Positions 25,844-34,362 of a DNA stretch of 64,000 nucleotides are shown here, in pieces (within the stretch, counting starts at the first letter, position 1; every line of letters begins with the position of its first letter). Position numbers and translations under genes: made by a program. This DNA is from DHVE2 group archaeon (GTDB lineage Archaea; Thermoplasmatota; Thermoplasmata; Thermoplasmatales; Aciduliprofundaceae): the NCBI GenBank assembly GCA_026993785.1, contig JALWRZ010000010.1:372866-436865 (forward strand), written 5' to 3'. The notes under the pieces are model-generated. The model worked only from the letters and a program-made list of their open reading frames with translations. It searched no databases and had not been told where the DNA came from.

Positions 25844-26290
25844 TTAGATCCAGACTTCGTCCACGAGACGGTATTCCATTATCTCATCAGGTTTGAAGAA
25901 TAGCTTGATCTCCCTCTCCGCACTCTCAGGCGAGTCGGAGCCATGCACAAGATTGTTCTGAACACTGAGTGCGTAATCGCCTCTTATAGTGCCAGGTTCG
26001 GCTTCTGCACCGTTGGTCTTGCCCATCATGCGTCGAACCACTTCAATAGCCCTCTCTCCCTCCAGCACCATTGCTATTATGGGTCCAGAGGTTATGTAAT
26101 CGAGAAGACTCTCATAGAAGCTTTTACCCTTGTGCACCTCATAATGCTTCTCGGCCAAGCTCCTGGACATCCACAGCATCTTCAGTGCCACGATTTTGAG
26201 CCCTTTTTTCTCGAAGCGGGAGATGATCTCTCCCACAAGCCTTCTGTTGAGGGCATCAGGCTTGAGAAGCACCAGCGTTTTCTCCTTCAT
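25844..26290 (-). CDS. ndk: nucleoside diphosphate kinase
   Basis: 148 residues. It starts [16 protein letters not shown] and carries [21 protein letters not shown], with the phosphorylated His in NNLVHGSD. It moves the gamma phosphate among nucleotides. The ATG at 26290 is the family start; a TTG at 26305 is also in frame. The first 35 bases overlap the end of rpl24e. An ndk gene behind L24e is a conserved archaeal arrangement. Confidence 0.95.
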   Translation of the reverse strand: MKEKTLVLLKPDALNRRLVGEIISRFEKKGLKIVALKMLWMSRSLAEKHYEVHKGKSFYESLLDYITSGPIIAMVLEGERAIEVVRRMMGKTNGAEAEPGTIRGDYALSVQNNLVHGSDSPESAEREIKLFFKPDEIMEYRLVDEVWI

Positions 26291-26507
26291 GCTCTCGCCT
26301 CTCAAGAAGATGTAGCCTTATAACCTTCTCTTTCCTGTAGGCTTCCGTCCACCTAACCTTCCTGGGTACTCTGTGCAGCTTGAGCATATTCTTCTGGCAC
26401 TTGCTGCTGCAGAAATAATACACGGTGCCGTCGCTCATCACGTACATTTTCCCGGTGCCAGGCTCGATCTCGCGACCGCAGAAGGCACAGATGCGCTTAT
26501 AGGGCAT
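26256..26507 (-). CDS. rpl24e: 50S ribosomal protein L24e
   Basis: 83 residues. [21 protein letters not shown], then [27 protein letters not shown] gives the four-cysteine zinc site and the typical L24e core. A C-terminal tail of about 20 residues exceeds the usual 60-70. GGTGAT precedes the ATG. It lies 5 bases after rps28e. Confidence 0.95.
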   Translation of the reverse strand: MPYKRICAFCGREIEPGTGKMYVMSDGTVYYFCSSKCQKNMLKLHRVPRKVRWTEAYRKEKVIRLHLLERREHEGENAGASQA

Positions 26508-26512
26508 TTAAA

Positions 26513-26725
26513 TCACCTGGCCTCCAGTTTGCGCGCCTCTCTCGCGGTCTCTCGGAGCATGAGTATATCGCCGACTCGCACGGGACCCATAACATTGCGG
26601 GTCAGTATCCTTCCCTTGTCTCGACCCTCAAGAACTCTGACCTTAACTTGTGTAACCTCACCGGTCATACCTGTTCTTCCCATTATCTCGACTACTTCCG
26701 CAGGGGTCGCTTCATCTTCTGCCAT
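26513..26725 (-). CDS. rps28e: 30S ribosomal protein S28e
   Basis: 70 residues ending in the S28e signature [16 protein letters not shown], with [20 protein letters not shown] as the OB-fold core. GGTGAGAG precedes the ATG. It lies between rpl7ae and rpl24e in the order conserved across Euryarchaeota. Confidence 0.96.
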   Translation of the reverse strand: MAEDEATPAEVVEIMGRTGMTGEVTQVKVRVLEGRDKGRILTRNVMGPVRVGDILMLRETAREARKLEAR

Positions 26726-26737
26726 TTTCTCTCACCC

Positions 26738-27103
26738 TTACTTCCTAAGGGAGTTTATCTGCTCGATTATTTCCTTGAACTGCTCAGCTGCCTTGCCGAA
26801 ATCAAGGATACTTACTGAGGCTGCACTCTTTATTCCCACTCTCTTTCCAAGCTCCTGCTTGCTCGCCACATAGCCATAGGGTATTCCCTTCTCCTCGCAA
26901 AGCAGTGGAAGATGTGCAACGATCTCAGGAGGATTTACATCCTCCGCGATTATAACGAATTTTGCATCTCCGCGCTCCACGGTCTTGGTGACTTCATTCG
27001 TTCCCTTCCTTATTTTCCCTGTTTCTCTAGAAATCTCAACTGCACTGTATATCTTATCCTGCAGTTCTTTTGGAACCTCGAATCTTACATATATTGCGGC
27101 CAT
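26738..27103 (-). CDS. rpl7ae: 50S ribosomal protein L7Ae (K-turn-binding)
   Basis: 121 residues. [38 protein letters not shown] is the K-turn recognition core. In archaea L7Ae serves the ribosome, box C/D and H/ACA RNPs and RNase P. GGAGGTAT lies 6 bases before the ATG, and TTATTTATATAAG near 27155-27168 is the likely TATA box. It is first of the operon rpl7ae-rps28e-rpl24e-ndk-truD. Confidence 0.96.
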   Translation of the reverse strand: MAAIYVRFEVPKELQDKIYSAVEISRETGKIRKGTNEVTKTVERGDAKFVIIAEDVNPPEIVAHLPLLCEEKGIPYGYVASKQELGKRVGIKSAASVSILDFGKAAEQFKEIIEQINSLRK

Positions 27104-27256
27104 TTCTTATACCTCCTTCATTCAATCAATCACAGGCAAGCAACGAAAAGGTTTCTTATATAAATAATTTTGCGAAGGGATATAAGCTACGAGACTCTCA
27201 TTCTCTGAAAATTCTTCCAAAAAAAAGATATAGGAAGAAAAAATTTGTTGCATGCT

Positions 27257-27844
27257 ATGGAAAAGCTCGTGGCACAGGCGCAGGTCTACTATATCATAGG
27301 TTACGCTAGAGATAGCTCGGTCTATACCGATAAAAAATGGGTTCTCGGCAGACTATATCTCACGGATAAGCGGCTTCTTTTCAAAAAGCTGGATAGATAT
27401 ATTGAGGTGAAATACAATGAGATAGTGTCTCTGGAAGAGAAGGACAAGTATCCTCGCATATCTCCACCTCTCGGCTGGTCTCGGGCTAATATTCTGGAGA
27501 TAAAGCACTATGAATTTGGTGATCGCAGGCATGTGCTCACTACCCTAATCTCTGCGGATTTTGATGTGACCCTGAAATTAAGAGCAGTTATAACAAAAAT
27601 CATGGGTGGAAAGATTGCAAAGCTCACTGAGCTGCACAACAAGGTCCTCCTCTTATTATATCTTGGGGTTAAAGACACCATGTTTATGGAGTATCTACTC
27701 AATTTTCCCCAGAATATAGAGAAGATAATTGAGGATCTCAAATTTCGGGGCCTGGTGAACTCCAGCCTGCTCGTTACCTCTGAGGGTTCAAAAAAAGTGG
27801 AGGAGATAAAAAGGGGTTTGGAGGAAAGGTATTTAAGAGGATAA
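27257..27844 (+). CDS. PH-like domain plus winged-helix protein, possibly CheF-like
   Basis: 195 residues. The N-terminal half (KWVLGRLYLTDKRLLFKKLDRYIEVKYNEI) resembles the PH/GRAM-like region of archaeal CheF (PF04283), which links chemotaxis proteins to the archaellum. The C-terminal third (LHNKVLLLLYLGVKDTMFMEYLL...GLVNSSLLVTSEG) is a winged helix. No chemotaxis or archaellum gene is nearby, so the CheF assignment is tentative. The ATG at 27257 was preferred to TTG 27245; AAAAGATATAGG upstream suits a leaderless start. Confidence 0.55.
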   Translation: MEKLVAQAQVYYIIGYARDSSVYTDKKWVLGRLYLTDKRLLFKKLDRYIEVKYNEIVSLEEKDKYPRISPPLGWSRANILEIKHYEFGDRRHVLTTLISADFDVTLKLRAVITKIMGGKIAKLTELHNKVLLLLYLGVKDTMFMEYLLNFPQNIEKIIEDLKFRGLVNSSLLVTSEGSKKVEEIKRGLEERYLRG

Positions 27845-27858
27845 ACCCATGAAGATTT

Positions 27859-28341
27859 ATGATGCTTGAAATTGACGGATGGAAAGTGGGCATAAAATTC
27901 TCGGCCTCGCACTTCATCCCAGGTCATCATAAATGCTCCCGGTTGCATGGTCATGATTACGGGGTGAAAATACGGATATATGGGGAACCAAAGGACTGCG
28001 TGCTTTACGATTTTGTGGAGCTCAAAAAAGAGGTGAGAAAAATTGCCGATGAGCTTGACCACCATCTTCTTCTTCCCAGTTCCCAGGAGTTTATAAAGCA
28101 TGAAATTCGCGGGGAAGAGGTGTTGGTGGAATTTCAGGGGAAGAGATACATATTTCCCCGCGGGGATGTGATGTTTCTTAATTTAAGGATCACCACGGCG
28201 GAGGAGCTCTCCCGATATTTTGCGGAGAGAATAATAGAAAAGATAAATTTCCCGGAAAATGTTAAGGGTATCGAGGTCTGCGTTGAAGAAGGTCCGGGTC
28301 AAGGTGCCTGGTATTACGCTCCTGTGGGTGATGAAAGATGA
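27859..28341 (+). CDS. queD: 6-carboxytetrahydropterin synthase / PTPS family
   Basis: 160 residues. Zinc-binding His residues lie in FSASHF and HGHDYG, the catalytic Cys in [12 protein letters not shown], and the pterin-anchoring Glu near VEEGPGQG. In QueD the reaction yields carboxytetrahydropterin on the path to preQ0, the archaeosine precursor. Direct 4-base overlap with queC supports the QueD role over other PTPS activities. Two adjacent ATGs (27859, 27862) are possible starts. Confidence 0.9.
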   Translation: MMLEIDGWKVGIKFSASHFIPGHHKCSRLHGHDYGVKIRIYGEPKDCVLYDFVELKKEVRKIADELDHHLLLPSSQEFIKHEIRGEEVLVEFQGKRYIFPRGDVMFLNLRITTAEELSRYFAERIIEKINFPENVKGIEVCVEEGPGQGAWYYAPVGDER

Positions 28342-29048
28342 AGGCAGTAGTTCTTCTCTCAGGCGGTCTTGATTCTTCCACGACCCTAGCCATAGCGATA
28401 CATGAAGGCTACGAGGTTCATGCCCTTTCCTTTGACTACGGGCAGCGTCACTCTAAGGAACTAGAGAGTGCAAAAAAAATTGCCAGGTATTATGGCGTGC
28501 CCCACAAGATTCTGAAAGTGGATCTGCGGCAGATTGGAGGGAGTGCACTCACCGACAGCATAGAGGTTCCTGAGCGAGAACTTGAGGAGATTGGCGGAGA
28601 GATACCTTCCACATACGTGCCGGCCAGGAATACCATAATGCTCTCCTTCGCTCTGGCCTACGCAGAGGTGATAGATGCGGATGCCATATTCTATGGAGCC
28701 AACGCCATAGATTATTCGGGCTATCCCGATTGCAGACCTGAATATGTGGAAGCCTTCGAGCGTATGGCGAATCTTGGAACAAAGAGGGGCGTAGAGGGAA
28801 GGCCCATAAAAATCATTGCACCCCTCATAAACATGACCAAGGCGGAGATAATTAAAAAGGGAATGGAGCTGGGAGTGCCCTACGAACTCACATGGTCATG
28901 TTATCGCGGCGGTGAGAAAGCCTGTGGAAGATGCGACTCTTGTCTTCTCCGCCTGAAGGGATTTATGGAGGCAGGCTACGAGGACCCGCTTGAGTATGAA
29001 ACCTATCCCGAGTTCTACTTAAAGTATCTTAGGAAGCGAAGAAAATGA
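28338..29048 (+). CDS. queC: 7-cyano-7-deazaguanine (preQ0) synthase
   Basis: 236 residues. PP-loop SGGLDSST at the N-terminus, [20 protein letters not shown], and the zinc site C-x7-C-x2-C-x2-C in [16 protein letters not shown]. It makes preQ0, the precursor of archaeosine at tRNA position 15. It overlaps queD and the following small zinc-finger gene by 4 bases each. queE and the tgt/arcS genes are not in the window. Confidence 0.95.
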   Translation: MKAVVLLSGGLDSSTTLAIAIHEGYEVHALSFDYGQRHSKELESAKKIARYYGVPHKILKVDLRQIGGSALTDSIEVPERELEEIGGEIPSTYVPARNTIMLSFALAYAEVIDADAIFYGANAIDYSGYPDCRPEYVEAFERMANLGTKRGVEGRPIKIIAPLINMTKAEIIKKGMELGVPYELTWSCYRGGEKACGRCDSCLLRLKGFMEAGYEDPLEYETYPEFYLKYLRKRRK

Positions 29049-29203
29049 TTGTAGGCTCTTGCTATATATGTGGCAAACCGGCGACTCACGTTTGCAAGCT
29101 ATGTGGACAGCCCGTTTGCGATGAGCATTATATCGCATCTCTAGGCCTCTGCGTTAAATGCGCAAATCTTTATAAGAGAGAAATACCCTCAACACTCCAT
29201 TAA
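29045..29203 (+). CDS. 52-residue zinc-ribbon/HIT-type zinc finger protein
   Basis: A small gene whose ATG overlaps the queC stop (ATGA). The product has C-x2-C (CYIC), C-x2-C (CKLC), C-x3-H (CDEH) and C-x2-C (CVKC), a cross-brace arrangement like HIT or B-box fingers that bind two zinc ions. The function is unknown; tight coupling to queC suggests a tRNA-modification or RNA-binding partner. Its last 15 bases overlap tiaS. The regular Cys spacing and operon position make it credible despite its length. Confidence 0.75.
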   Translation: MIVGSCYICGKPATHVCKLCGQPVCDEHYIASLGLCVKCANLYKREIPSTLH

Positions 29204-30484
29204 TTTAATTGGCCTTGCCAGATGCCTTCTCGCTATGACAGGTACCTCATACCATCCGGGGGATATTTCCCTATCCAGATACTCGTATCTTGCTGAATCT
29301 TCACCCACCTTTATTCCACATCTTCTGCAGCGGTAACCCTTACCACGGCCTATACTTTTCATTCGTTTGCCGCATTTTGGGCAAATGGGATTTTCTACCT
29401 TCACCTTTATCTTCTTCAACCTCAGTATTCTTATTTTCTCTAAATTAACCGTGAAGGGCTCTTTTCTAACGCCACCATATACCTCTATATCATCTCCCAT
29501 ATGAAGCTTTTTTATCACTTCCCTGAACTCTTTTGTGGGCTCATAGGCCGCACATTGAATCTCGCCGCTGGAGTCGGTGATGGCAAAGATAACATGTCCT
29601 CCTTCTATAACTTTTGGCTCTTTAGAGACTGTGCCCCGCAGCCTGACACTCTCGTACGGCCTTACCTCTCCTATTCTCCTCCTTACAATATGATCATCCG
29701 TTGCCTGATTGGTGAGAAATATGATCCATCCCTCATAGGCATCACTTTTTACCATATCCTTGGCTCTTATGAGCTCCTCTGGATCTAGACCCCTTATCCC
29801 AAAGAGCACAGGAGTAAGGGCATGGGGTTTTATGGCCACATATTTGTTTCTGTAGTCGTAATTATCAAAGGTGCTTTGGGTTTTCTTATCCATTGCTATA
29901 ACACTTCTCTCATCTACCCATCTCTCCTTTTTCCATCTATCCCGCGGTAAATATGTAAGAAGCTCATAGGTATATCTTCTCGCCTTCCAGGCTATGGCCG
30001 CTGATGCACCAATAACTCCCCGGCCATTTTTGAACTTATAAATTCTGGCACCGTAGTTATCTAATATTTTCTCCACATACTCCATGCTGAGAATATATCT
30101 TACGCCCTTCCAGTATAAGCTTTCAGGCAATTTTCTGAGCGAAATAACTACTCCCGGATTTGTGTTCTCATCCTCCAGAATAAAATATCTTGATAGAGAG
30201 CGAATAGATATATCTGCCATAATATTCTTGCCCTTCTCATAGGCCCAAAGCTCCTCGCCCTTGTATTCTCCTATCTTAAATTTTCTCCCATATCCCTTTC
30301 CTGCCCTCACCACTATAGCTCCATTTCCCCTCGTTTTCCAGGGAATATTGGGATTAAGTCTAACTAAGCGGGGATAGCCTATCACATCTAACCCGCTCTT
30401 CTCTATCTCCTCTATGAGAGGAAATACAAGATAGGTTGTACACATACCACTACGGCTATCCGTATCATCCACAGCGATATACAC
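29189..30484 (-). CDS. tiaS: tRNA(Ile2) 2-agmatinylcytidine synthetase
   Basis: A 431-residue TiaS. The N-terminal DDTDSRSGMCTTYL motif is the ATP/agmatine kinase-like signature; an OB-fold follows (about 270-350), then a C-terminal zinc ribbon CPKCGKRMKSIGRGKGYRCRRCG. It attaches agmatine to C34 of tRNA-Ile(CAU) so that it reads AUA, an archaea-specific modification. The start is GTG at 30484, needed because DDTDS must be near the N-terminus. Repeat locus C begins 36 bases upstream. Confidence 0.95.
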   Translation of the reverse strand: MYIAVDDTDSRSGMCTTYLVFPLIEEIEKSGLDVIGYPRLVRLNPNIPWKTRGNGAIVVRAGKGYGRKFKIGEYKGEELWAYEKGKNIMADISIRSLSRYFILEDENTNPGVVISLRKLPESLYWKGVRYILSMEYVEKILDNYGARIYKFKNGRGVIGASAAIAWKARRYTYELLTYLPRDRWKKERWVDERSVIAMDKKTQSTFDNYDYRNKYVAIKPHALTPVLFGIRGLDPEELIRAKDMVKSDAYEGWIIFLTNQATDDHIVRRRIGEVRPYESVRLRGTVSKEPKVIEGGHVIFAITDSSGEIQCAAYEPTKEFREVIKKLHMGDDIEVYGGVRKEPFTVNLEKIRILRLKKIKVKVENPICPKCGKRMKSIGRGKGYRCRRCGIKVGEDSARYEYLDREISPGWYEVPVIARRHLARPIKLMEC

Positions 30485-30520
30485 AGGCTGCTTATATACC
30501 GGTAGTATTTGGAACTATCG

Positions 30521-30671
30521 CTACGAAGGGGGCGTCGCCCCCTTTCTAAACCCCTAAAGAGAAGGGAGAGGGGTAGAGGGGGAAACGAGCATCGTAAGAT
30601 GCGAGCAAGCCTCGCTTTAGTGGGGGCGCTGCATAGGTGTCCCCTCGTATGGGAACCCGCAGGAGGTTCCC
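30521..30671 (+). repeat. mosaic hairpin repeat, locus C (modules 1-2-3-4, complete order)
   Basis: On the plus strand: CTACG (30521), module 1 stem GGGGGC/GCCCCC (30528-30542) with TTTCTAAACCCC, the linker TAAAGAGAAGGGAGAGGGG, module 2 hairpin GCATC-gtaa-GATGC (30589-30602) between AACGA and GAGC, module 3 (degenerate stem, then CATAGGTGTCCCCTCGTATG) and module 4 hairpin GGGAACC-CGCAGGA-GGTTCCC ending at 30671. It accounts for most of the 335-base gap between tiaS and the next gene. The 118 bases from 30672 to 30788 show nothing I can identify. Confidence 0.85.
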
Positions 30672-30788
30672 AGCTCTATCTGTGGTACTATTATTTACCC
30701 TTCTTCTTATGGCAATGAATGGTATTTACACCGTAGGATGATGAATGCCTAGATTGTCATTGAAAACCTGTCAACGAAGTCTGCAAAA

Positions 30789-30797
30789 TTTAATTTA
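30789..30797 (+). promoter_or_regulatory. TATA box of the CoA-disulfide reductase-like gene
   Basis: TTTAATTTA lies 23-31 bases before the ATG at 30820, the spacing of a leaderless archaeal promoter. Confidence 0.55.
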
Positions 30798-30819
30798 ATC
30801 CAAAAGCATACCCCTTCCT

Positions 30820-32100
30820 ATGATTGTAATAATAGGATTGGGAACTGGTGGGCTGTACGCTGCACGATGGGCAAGCAGAATAAACAGAAAGGAGGAAATC
30901 ACCATAATTGAGAGAAGAAGCTACGAAACGTATTCTCCCTGCTCAATCCCTCTGGTAATCGAAGGAGAAATAGATGTAAAGGAAATCATACATCCGTTCC
31001 CCCGAACTCCAAGGATACATCTCCTGTTAGAGCACGAAGCGGTGGAAATATTAACGGAAGAGAAGGTTGTAAGATATCGCAAGGTGGGAGAGAAGGAGAT
31101 AAAAGAGATACACTACGATAAGCTTATATTTGCCGCTGGAGCAAATCCTGCTATTCCACCGATCAAGGGGATAAATAAAAAAGGTGTCTTCACCGTTAGA
31201 ACCGTGGAGGATGCCATAGCAATCAATGAATGGATAAAGAAGAGCAAAAAGTCTGTGGTAATTGGTGCAGGTGCCATAGGCATGGAGATGGCCTATGCTC
31301 TAAGAAAGAGGGGATTGGATGTCACGGTTATTGAGATGCTTTCGCATCCGTTCCCCAAAAACCTAGATGAGGATATGGCAAAAATTGTGGAGGACATGCT
31401 TTGTAAGATGGGTGTGGTATGTCACTACAACTCAAAGGTTGAAGAAATTTTAGGGGAGGAGAAGGTAGAAGGTGTAGTTTTCAACGGTCAAAAGATCCCT
31501 GCGGATATGGTTATACTAAGCGCAGGAGTTAGACCCAATACCTCTCTTCTTAAGGACAAGGTGGAAATGGACGAAAGGGGGTTCATCAAGGTAAACGAGA
31601 GAATGGAAACATCGAATCCAGATATATACGCGGTTGGAGACTGTGCACTCACACCCTACGGGGTTATTCAGCTTGCCACCATAGCGGCAAGAGAGGGAAT
31701 CGTTGCAGGAATAAACGCTGCGGGAGGAAAAGCCATATATACGCCGCCCACAGGAGCTTTTGTATCTGCCATGGGTAACTTCGAAGTGGCATGCGTGGGA
31801 GGGCGTGGAGAGATAAGCGGAAGAGGTCATTCCACTGTAACCCCTTATTCAAAGAGGGATGTGTATGTGAAGATATTCACCGATAGAGAAGGGAATATAA
31901 AAGGCGCTCAGGCAGTGGGATATCAGGCATCTAAGAAGATCGATATAATCTCAGCCCTGATGCGTGGAGGAGGCAAAATATGGGATATAGCTTTCATGGA
32001 GCACGCCTATTGTCCAGCCACCTCGCATCTTTACGACGTGATAAATATCGCAGCCAACAACGCTATGAGAAGATTAAAAATAGAAGAGTACAAGGTTTAA
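30820..32100 (+). CDS. FAD-dependent pyridine nucleotide-disulfide oxidoreductase (CoA-disulfide reductase / NADH oxidase family)
   Basis: 426 residues. FAD-binding GLGTGGLYAARWA at the N-terminus, one redox Cys in YSPCSIPLVIEGEI at the position of the single active Cys of CoA-disulfide reductases, NAD-binding VVIGAGAIGMEMAYALRKRG, and DIYAVGDCA for FAD. There is no rhodanese domain. It probably reduces CoA or other disulfides, or oxygen, with NAD(P)H. It ends in 4-base overlap with the convergent small gene. Confidence 0.87.
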   Translation: MIVIIGLGTGGLYAARWASRINRKEEITIIERRSYETYSPCSIPLVIEGEIDVKEIIHPFPRTPRIHLLLEHEAVEILTEEKVVRYRKVGEKEIKEIHYDKLIFAAGANPAIPPIKGINKKGVFTVRTVEDAIAINEWIKKSKKSVVIGAGAIGMEMAYALRKRGLDVTVIEMLSHPFPKNLDEDMAKIVEDMLCKMGVVCHYNSKVEEILGEEKVEGVVFNGQKIPADMVILSAGVRPNTSLLKDKVEMDERGFIKVNERMETSNPDIYAVGDCALTPYGVIQLATIAAREGIVAGINAAGGKAIYTPPTGAFVSAMGNFEVACVGGRGEISGRGHSTVTPYSKRDVYVKIFTDREGNIKGAQAVGYQASKKIDIISALMRGGGKIWDIAFMEHAYCPATSHLYDVINIAANNAMRRLKIEEYKV

Positions 32101-32342
32101 CCCACAACCTTAACTATGTCCATCAAAAACTTATCAAATTTTTTGCTTAGCTCGTCAAATTTCTTTTTTATGCTATCCACAGTATCATCATCATCCACCA
32201 CACTTAGAATCTCTGCCAGATCTTCAAAGTAAATCTTAGCTTTTTTGAGCTCTTCCAAGGCCTTGCTATCTCCCTCATCAACCCTGGCTAAGAGATCCAT
32301 CAAGGTTTCCTCAATATCATCAAACAGCTTTTCAATGCTCAT
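32097..32342 (-). CDS. small acidic helical protein
   Basis: 81 residues with two amphipathic helical stretches (FDDIEETLMDLLARVDEGDSKALEELKKAKIYFEDL and SIKKKFDELSKKFDKFLMDI) and a central DDDD run. It was not matched to a family. ATTAAATATCC about 20-30 bases upstream on this strand provides a leaderless promoter that interlocks with that of the gamma carbonic anhydrase gene. It may be a small coiled-coil dimer. Confidence 0.65.
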   Translation of the reverse strand: MSIEKLFDDIEETLMDLLARVDEGDSKALEELKKAKIYFEDLAEILSVVDDDDTVDSIKKKFDELSKKFDKFLMDIVKVVG

Positions 32343-32361
32343 AGTTCCGGGAATCCATTAT

Positions 32362-32392
32362 TGGGATATTTAATTTTCGCGCAATATTTATT
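32362..32392 (+). promoter_or_regulatory. interlocked divergent promoters
   Basis: GGATATTTAAT (32362-32372, read on the minus strand for the small acidic protein) and CAATATTTATTCC (32380-32392, read on the plus strand for the carbonic anhydrase gene) lie within 31 bases. Each is 20-34 bases from its start codon, so only about 70 bases separate two divergent coding regions. Confidence 0.5.
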
Positions 32393-32413
32393 CCTGCAAT
32401 TGTATTCCCCCCT

Positions 32414-32920
32414 ATGGAGAAGCTGAAACCCAAAATTCATCCCTCCACGTACATAGCACCCACTGCAGTGATAATCGGAGATGTAGAAATCGCGGAGGGC
32501 GTTAGTATATGGGACGGTGTTGTTTTGCGGGGCGATGTTGCTCCCATAAGAATAGGGAAGAACAGCAATGTGCAGGATAACGCGGTAATTCATGTGGATT
32601 ATGGAGAACCAGCAATTATCGGAGAGAATGTAACCATAGGTCATCTTGCAGTAGTTCATGCCGCAAAAATAGGCAACAATGTGATCGTTGGAATCCATGC
32701 AGTGGTGCTTAATAACGCAGAGATAGGGGAGGGCAGTGTAATAGGTGCAGGTGCAGTAGTTACACCAGGAACAAAGATACCACCCCGCAGCCTGGTTCTA
32801 GGGGTTCCAGGCAAAGTGGTGCGACAGGGAGAAGATATTGAGAAGATGGCAAGAGAGAATGGATTGATCTATCAAAGGTTAAGAGATGAGCATAAATCAG
32901 GCAGATATGAGAGGATTTGA
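32414..32920 (+). CDS. gamma-class carbonic anhydrase-like hexapeptide-repeat protein
   Basis: 168 residues forming a left-handed beta helix of hexapeptide repeats (IGDVEI, IGENVT, IGNNVIVG, IGEGSV). Three potential metal His residues are kept: VIHVD, and the pair in GHLAVVHAAKIG. Members are carbonic anhydrases or PaaY/CaiE-type thioesterases or acyltransferase-like proteins, so activity is not certain. Its 3' end overlaps the pseudo-receiver gene by 24 bases. Confidence 0.87.
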   Translation: MEKLKPKIHPSTYIAPTAVIIGDVEIAEGVSIWDGVVLRGDVAPIRIGKNSNVQDNAVIHVDYGEPAIIGENVTIGHLAVVHAAKIGNNVIVGIHAVVLNNAEIGEGSVIGAGAVVTPGTKIPPRSLVLGVPGKVVRQGEDIEKMARENGLIYQRLRDEHKSGRYERI

Positions 32921-33265
32921 GAGATCATGTCTTCTCTGCAGCTCTTCAAATTTTATTATAAACTCATCAAGCTCGAAGGGAGGAGTCAGGAAAAGATCCA
33001 CTGAATCTCCCACCTTGTTTCTCAGAGTCTCCTGGGGAGAGATCCATATGATTTTTGCCTGCGGATTTATCATTCTTACTAAATTCACAATATCCGCATC
33101 CTGCGGATTCTGAGAGAGTATCAAAACCACCTTTGGTCTTTTAATGCGATGCACCTTTATAATGTCATCTACTGTCTTGGCGAAGAAGATGTTGCTGCCT
33201 TTGAAGAGCAACCTGTAAAGTTTTCGCATGGATAGTCCATGTTCTATCACCAGGATATCACTCAT
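32897..33265 (-). CDS. stand-alone degenerate receiver-like (pseudo-REC) protein
   Basis: 122 residues with the five-strand receiver layout: ILVIEHG, FFAKTVDD, KVVLILSQNPQDADI, KIIWIS, and DLFLTPPFELDEFI. The acidic pair after strand 1 is E-H, the phospho-acceptor position after strand 3 is not Asp, and the conserved Lys of the K-P motif is Pro (LTPPF). It therefore cannot be phosphorylated in the standard way and may act as a protein-binding domain. TTTAATAAGG at about 33288-33297 is the probable TATA box. Confidence 0.68.
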   Translation of the reverse strand: MSDILVIEHGLSMRKLYRLLFKGSNIFFAKTVDDIIKVHRIKRPKVVLILSQNPQDADIVNLVRMINPQAKIIWISPQETLRNKVGDSVDLFLTPPFELDEFIIKFEELQRRHDLSNPLISA

Positions 33266-33363
33266 ATTTGCTCCTTTGCAGCCTTCCTTATTAAACTTTT
33301 CCTTATCCTTACCTAAGGGTATTATCAGTAGGAGAAAAACCTCTCAAGGCGTAGAAGGATATA

Positions 33364-33499
33364 TGGGAAACGAGCAAATCCTGCGGATTTGCGAGCCAGC
33401 CCTGCGTAGGCAGGGCGCTGCGTAGGTGCCCCTTCGTATGGGAACCCGCCGGAGGTTCCCAGGGTTGCAGGAGGGAATGGGAACCCGCTGGTGGTTCCC
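33364..33499 (+). repeat. mosaic hairpin repeat, locus D (modules 2-3-4-4, module 1 missing)
   Basis: Plus strand: AACGA, module 2 hairpin GCAAATCC-tgc-GGATTTGC (33374-33392), GAGC, module 3 GCCCTGC-gta-GGCAGGGC then GCGTAGGTGCCCCTTCGTAT, module 4 GGGAACC-CGCCGGA-GGTTCCC, linker AGGGTTGCAGGAGGGAAT, second module 4 GGGAACC-CGCTGGT-GGTTCCC ending at 33499. The 5' module 1 is absent. The 3' end lies about 15 bases before the TATA region of the next gene. The 98 bases before it hold the pseudo-receiver promoter. Confidence 0.84.
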
Positions 33500-33514
33500 A
33501 GATTCCCAGAAATC

Positions 33515-33529
33515 TTTAAGTTTTAAAAT
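33515..33529 (+). promoter_or_regulatory. TATA region of the DUF4129/MoxR operon
   Basis: TTTAAGTTTTAAAAT lies 18-32 bases before the ATG at 33547; the transcript is probably leaderless. It drives the five co-directional genes to 37447. Confidence 0.55.
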
Positions 33530-33546
33530 GCGATTCTCCCTTTCAT

Positions 33547-34362
33547 ATGAAAATTAACCTGAGGGTGATAATTTCCTTCATCCTCATCTGGCTTGCCGTG
33601 TCGCTGGCATTGGTGGTGCCAACTATAAGCATCCAGGTAAATCCCATTTTAACCGTTCAACCTCAGGCTACTCCAGAAGTTCAGATGAATAACAACACTG
33701 GAAGTTCCGCCGTCCTTTATGCTTTAGAAATTCTTGTATGGGGAATTATTGGGGTAAGCATAATCGGTGCTCTCGTCTATAGGCGGATACTTGCAGGAGA
33801 GGCCTTCAACCTTGTAATTTCTCTAGCCCTGGGATTTCTACTTGTTGCGGTGGTACTTCTTCTGGGCAACAGAGTGAATCTCACACCACATCCTGGCGGA
33901 ATTTCAGGAGGTGGCGGCTTCTCAAGTACTTCATTACCGGGAGGCAGTAATCTATGGGTTATTGTACTCATAGGGCTGATTTTCGCTGGGATAATTTTCA
34001 TGGTTATCAAGACCTATCGGGTGGAGAAGGTAGAGTCTATTCCTCTTAAAAGCGTGAAGGAGTATGTGGAAGAAGCCATATACCATGTGAAAATAGGTAA
34101 GGATGTTAGAGGGGCCATCCTGGAAGCGTATATGGAAATGGAGAAACTTATGAGAGCCCGTGGGGTAGAGGACAAGAAATATTATACTCCAAGAGAATTT
34201 GAGGATTTTGCGCTTCGAACCCTTAAAATTTCCAAAGAGCCTGTGAAAATCTTGACAGAACTTTTTGAGCTTGCAAGATATAGCAGCCATGAGATGAGCG
34301 AGGAGCATCGCAAAAGGGCGCTGGATGCCCTGGAGGCGATAAGAGATGAAGTGGAAAAATGA
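33547..34362 (+). CDS. DUF4129-domain membrane protein
   Basis: 271 residues. Three membrane spans lie in the first 160 residues, with a Gly/Ser-rich external loop (SGGGGFSSTSLPGGS). The cytosolic C-terminal third (YVEEAIYHVKIGKDVRGAILEAYMEMEKLM...YYTPREFEDFAL) is the DUF4129 domain found at the end of membrane transglutaminase-like proteins. No transglutaminase is present here. It is the first gene of the MoxR-DUF58 operon, overlapping the next gene by 17 bases. Confidence 0.83.
   Translation: MKINLRVIISFILIWLAVSLALVVPTISIQVNPILTVQPQATPEVQMNNNTGSSAVLYALEILVWGIIGVSIIGALVYRRILAGEAFNLVISLALGFLLVAVVLLLGNRVNLTPHPGGISGGGGFSSTSLPGGSNLWVIVLIGLIFAGIIFMVIKTYRVEKVESIPLKSVKEYVEEAIYHVKIGKDVRGAILEAYMEMEKLMRARGVEDKKYYTPREFEDFALRTLKISKEPVKILTELFELARYSSHEMSEEHRKRALDALEAIRDEVEK

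Noticed and set aside
30521..30671. Repeats as rho-independent terminators or IS fragments
   Set aside because: No T-runs follow the hairpins, they lie upstream and not downstream of most genes, and no transposase or target-site duplication is visible; a REP-like origin remains open.
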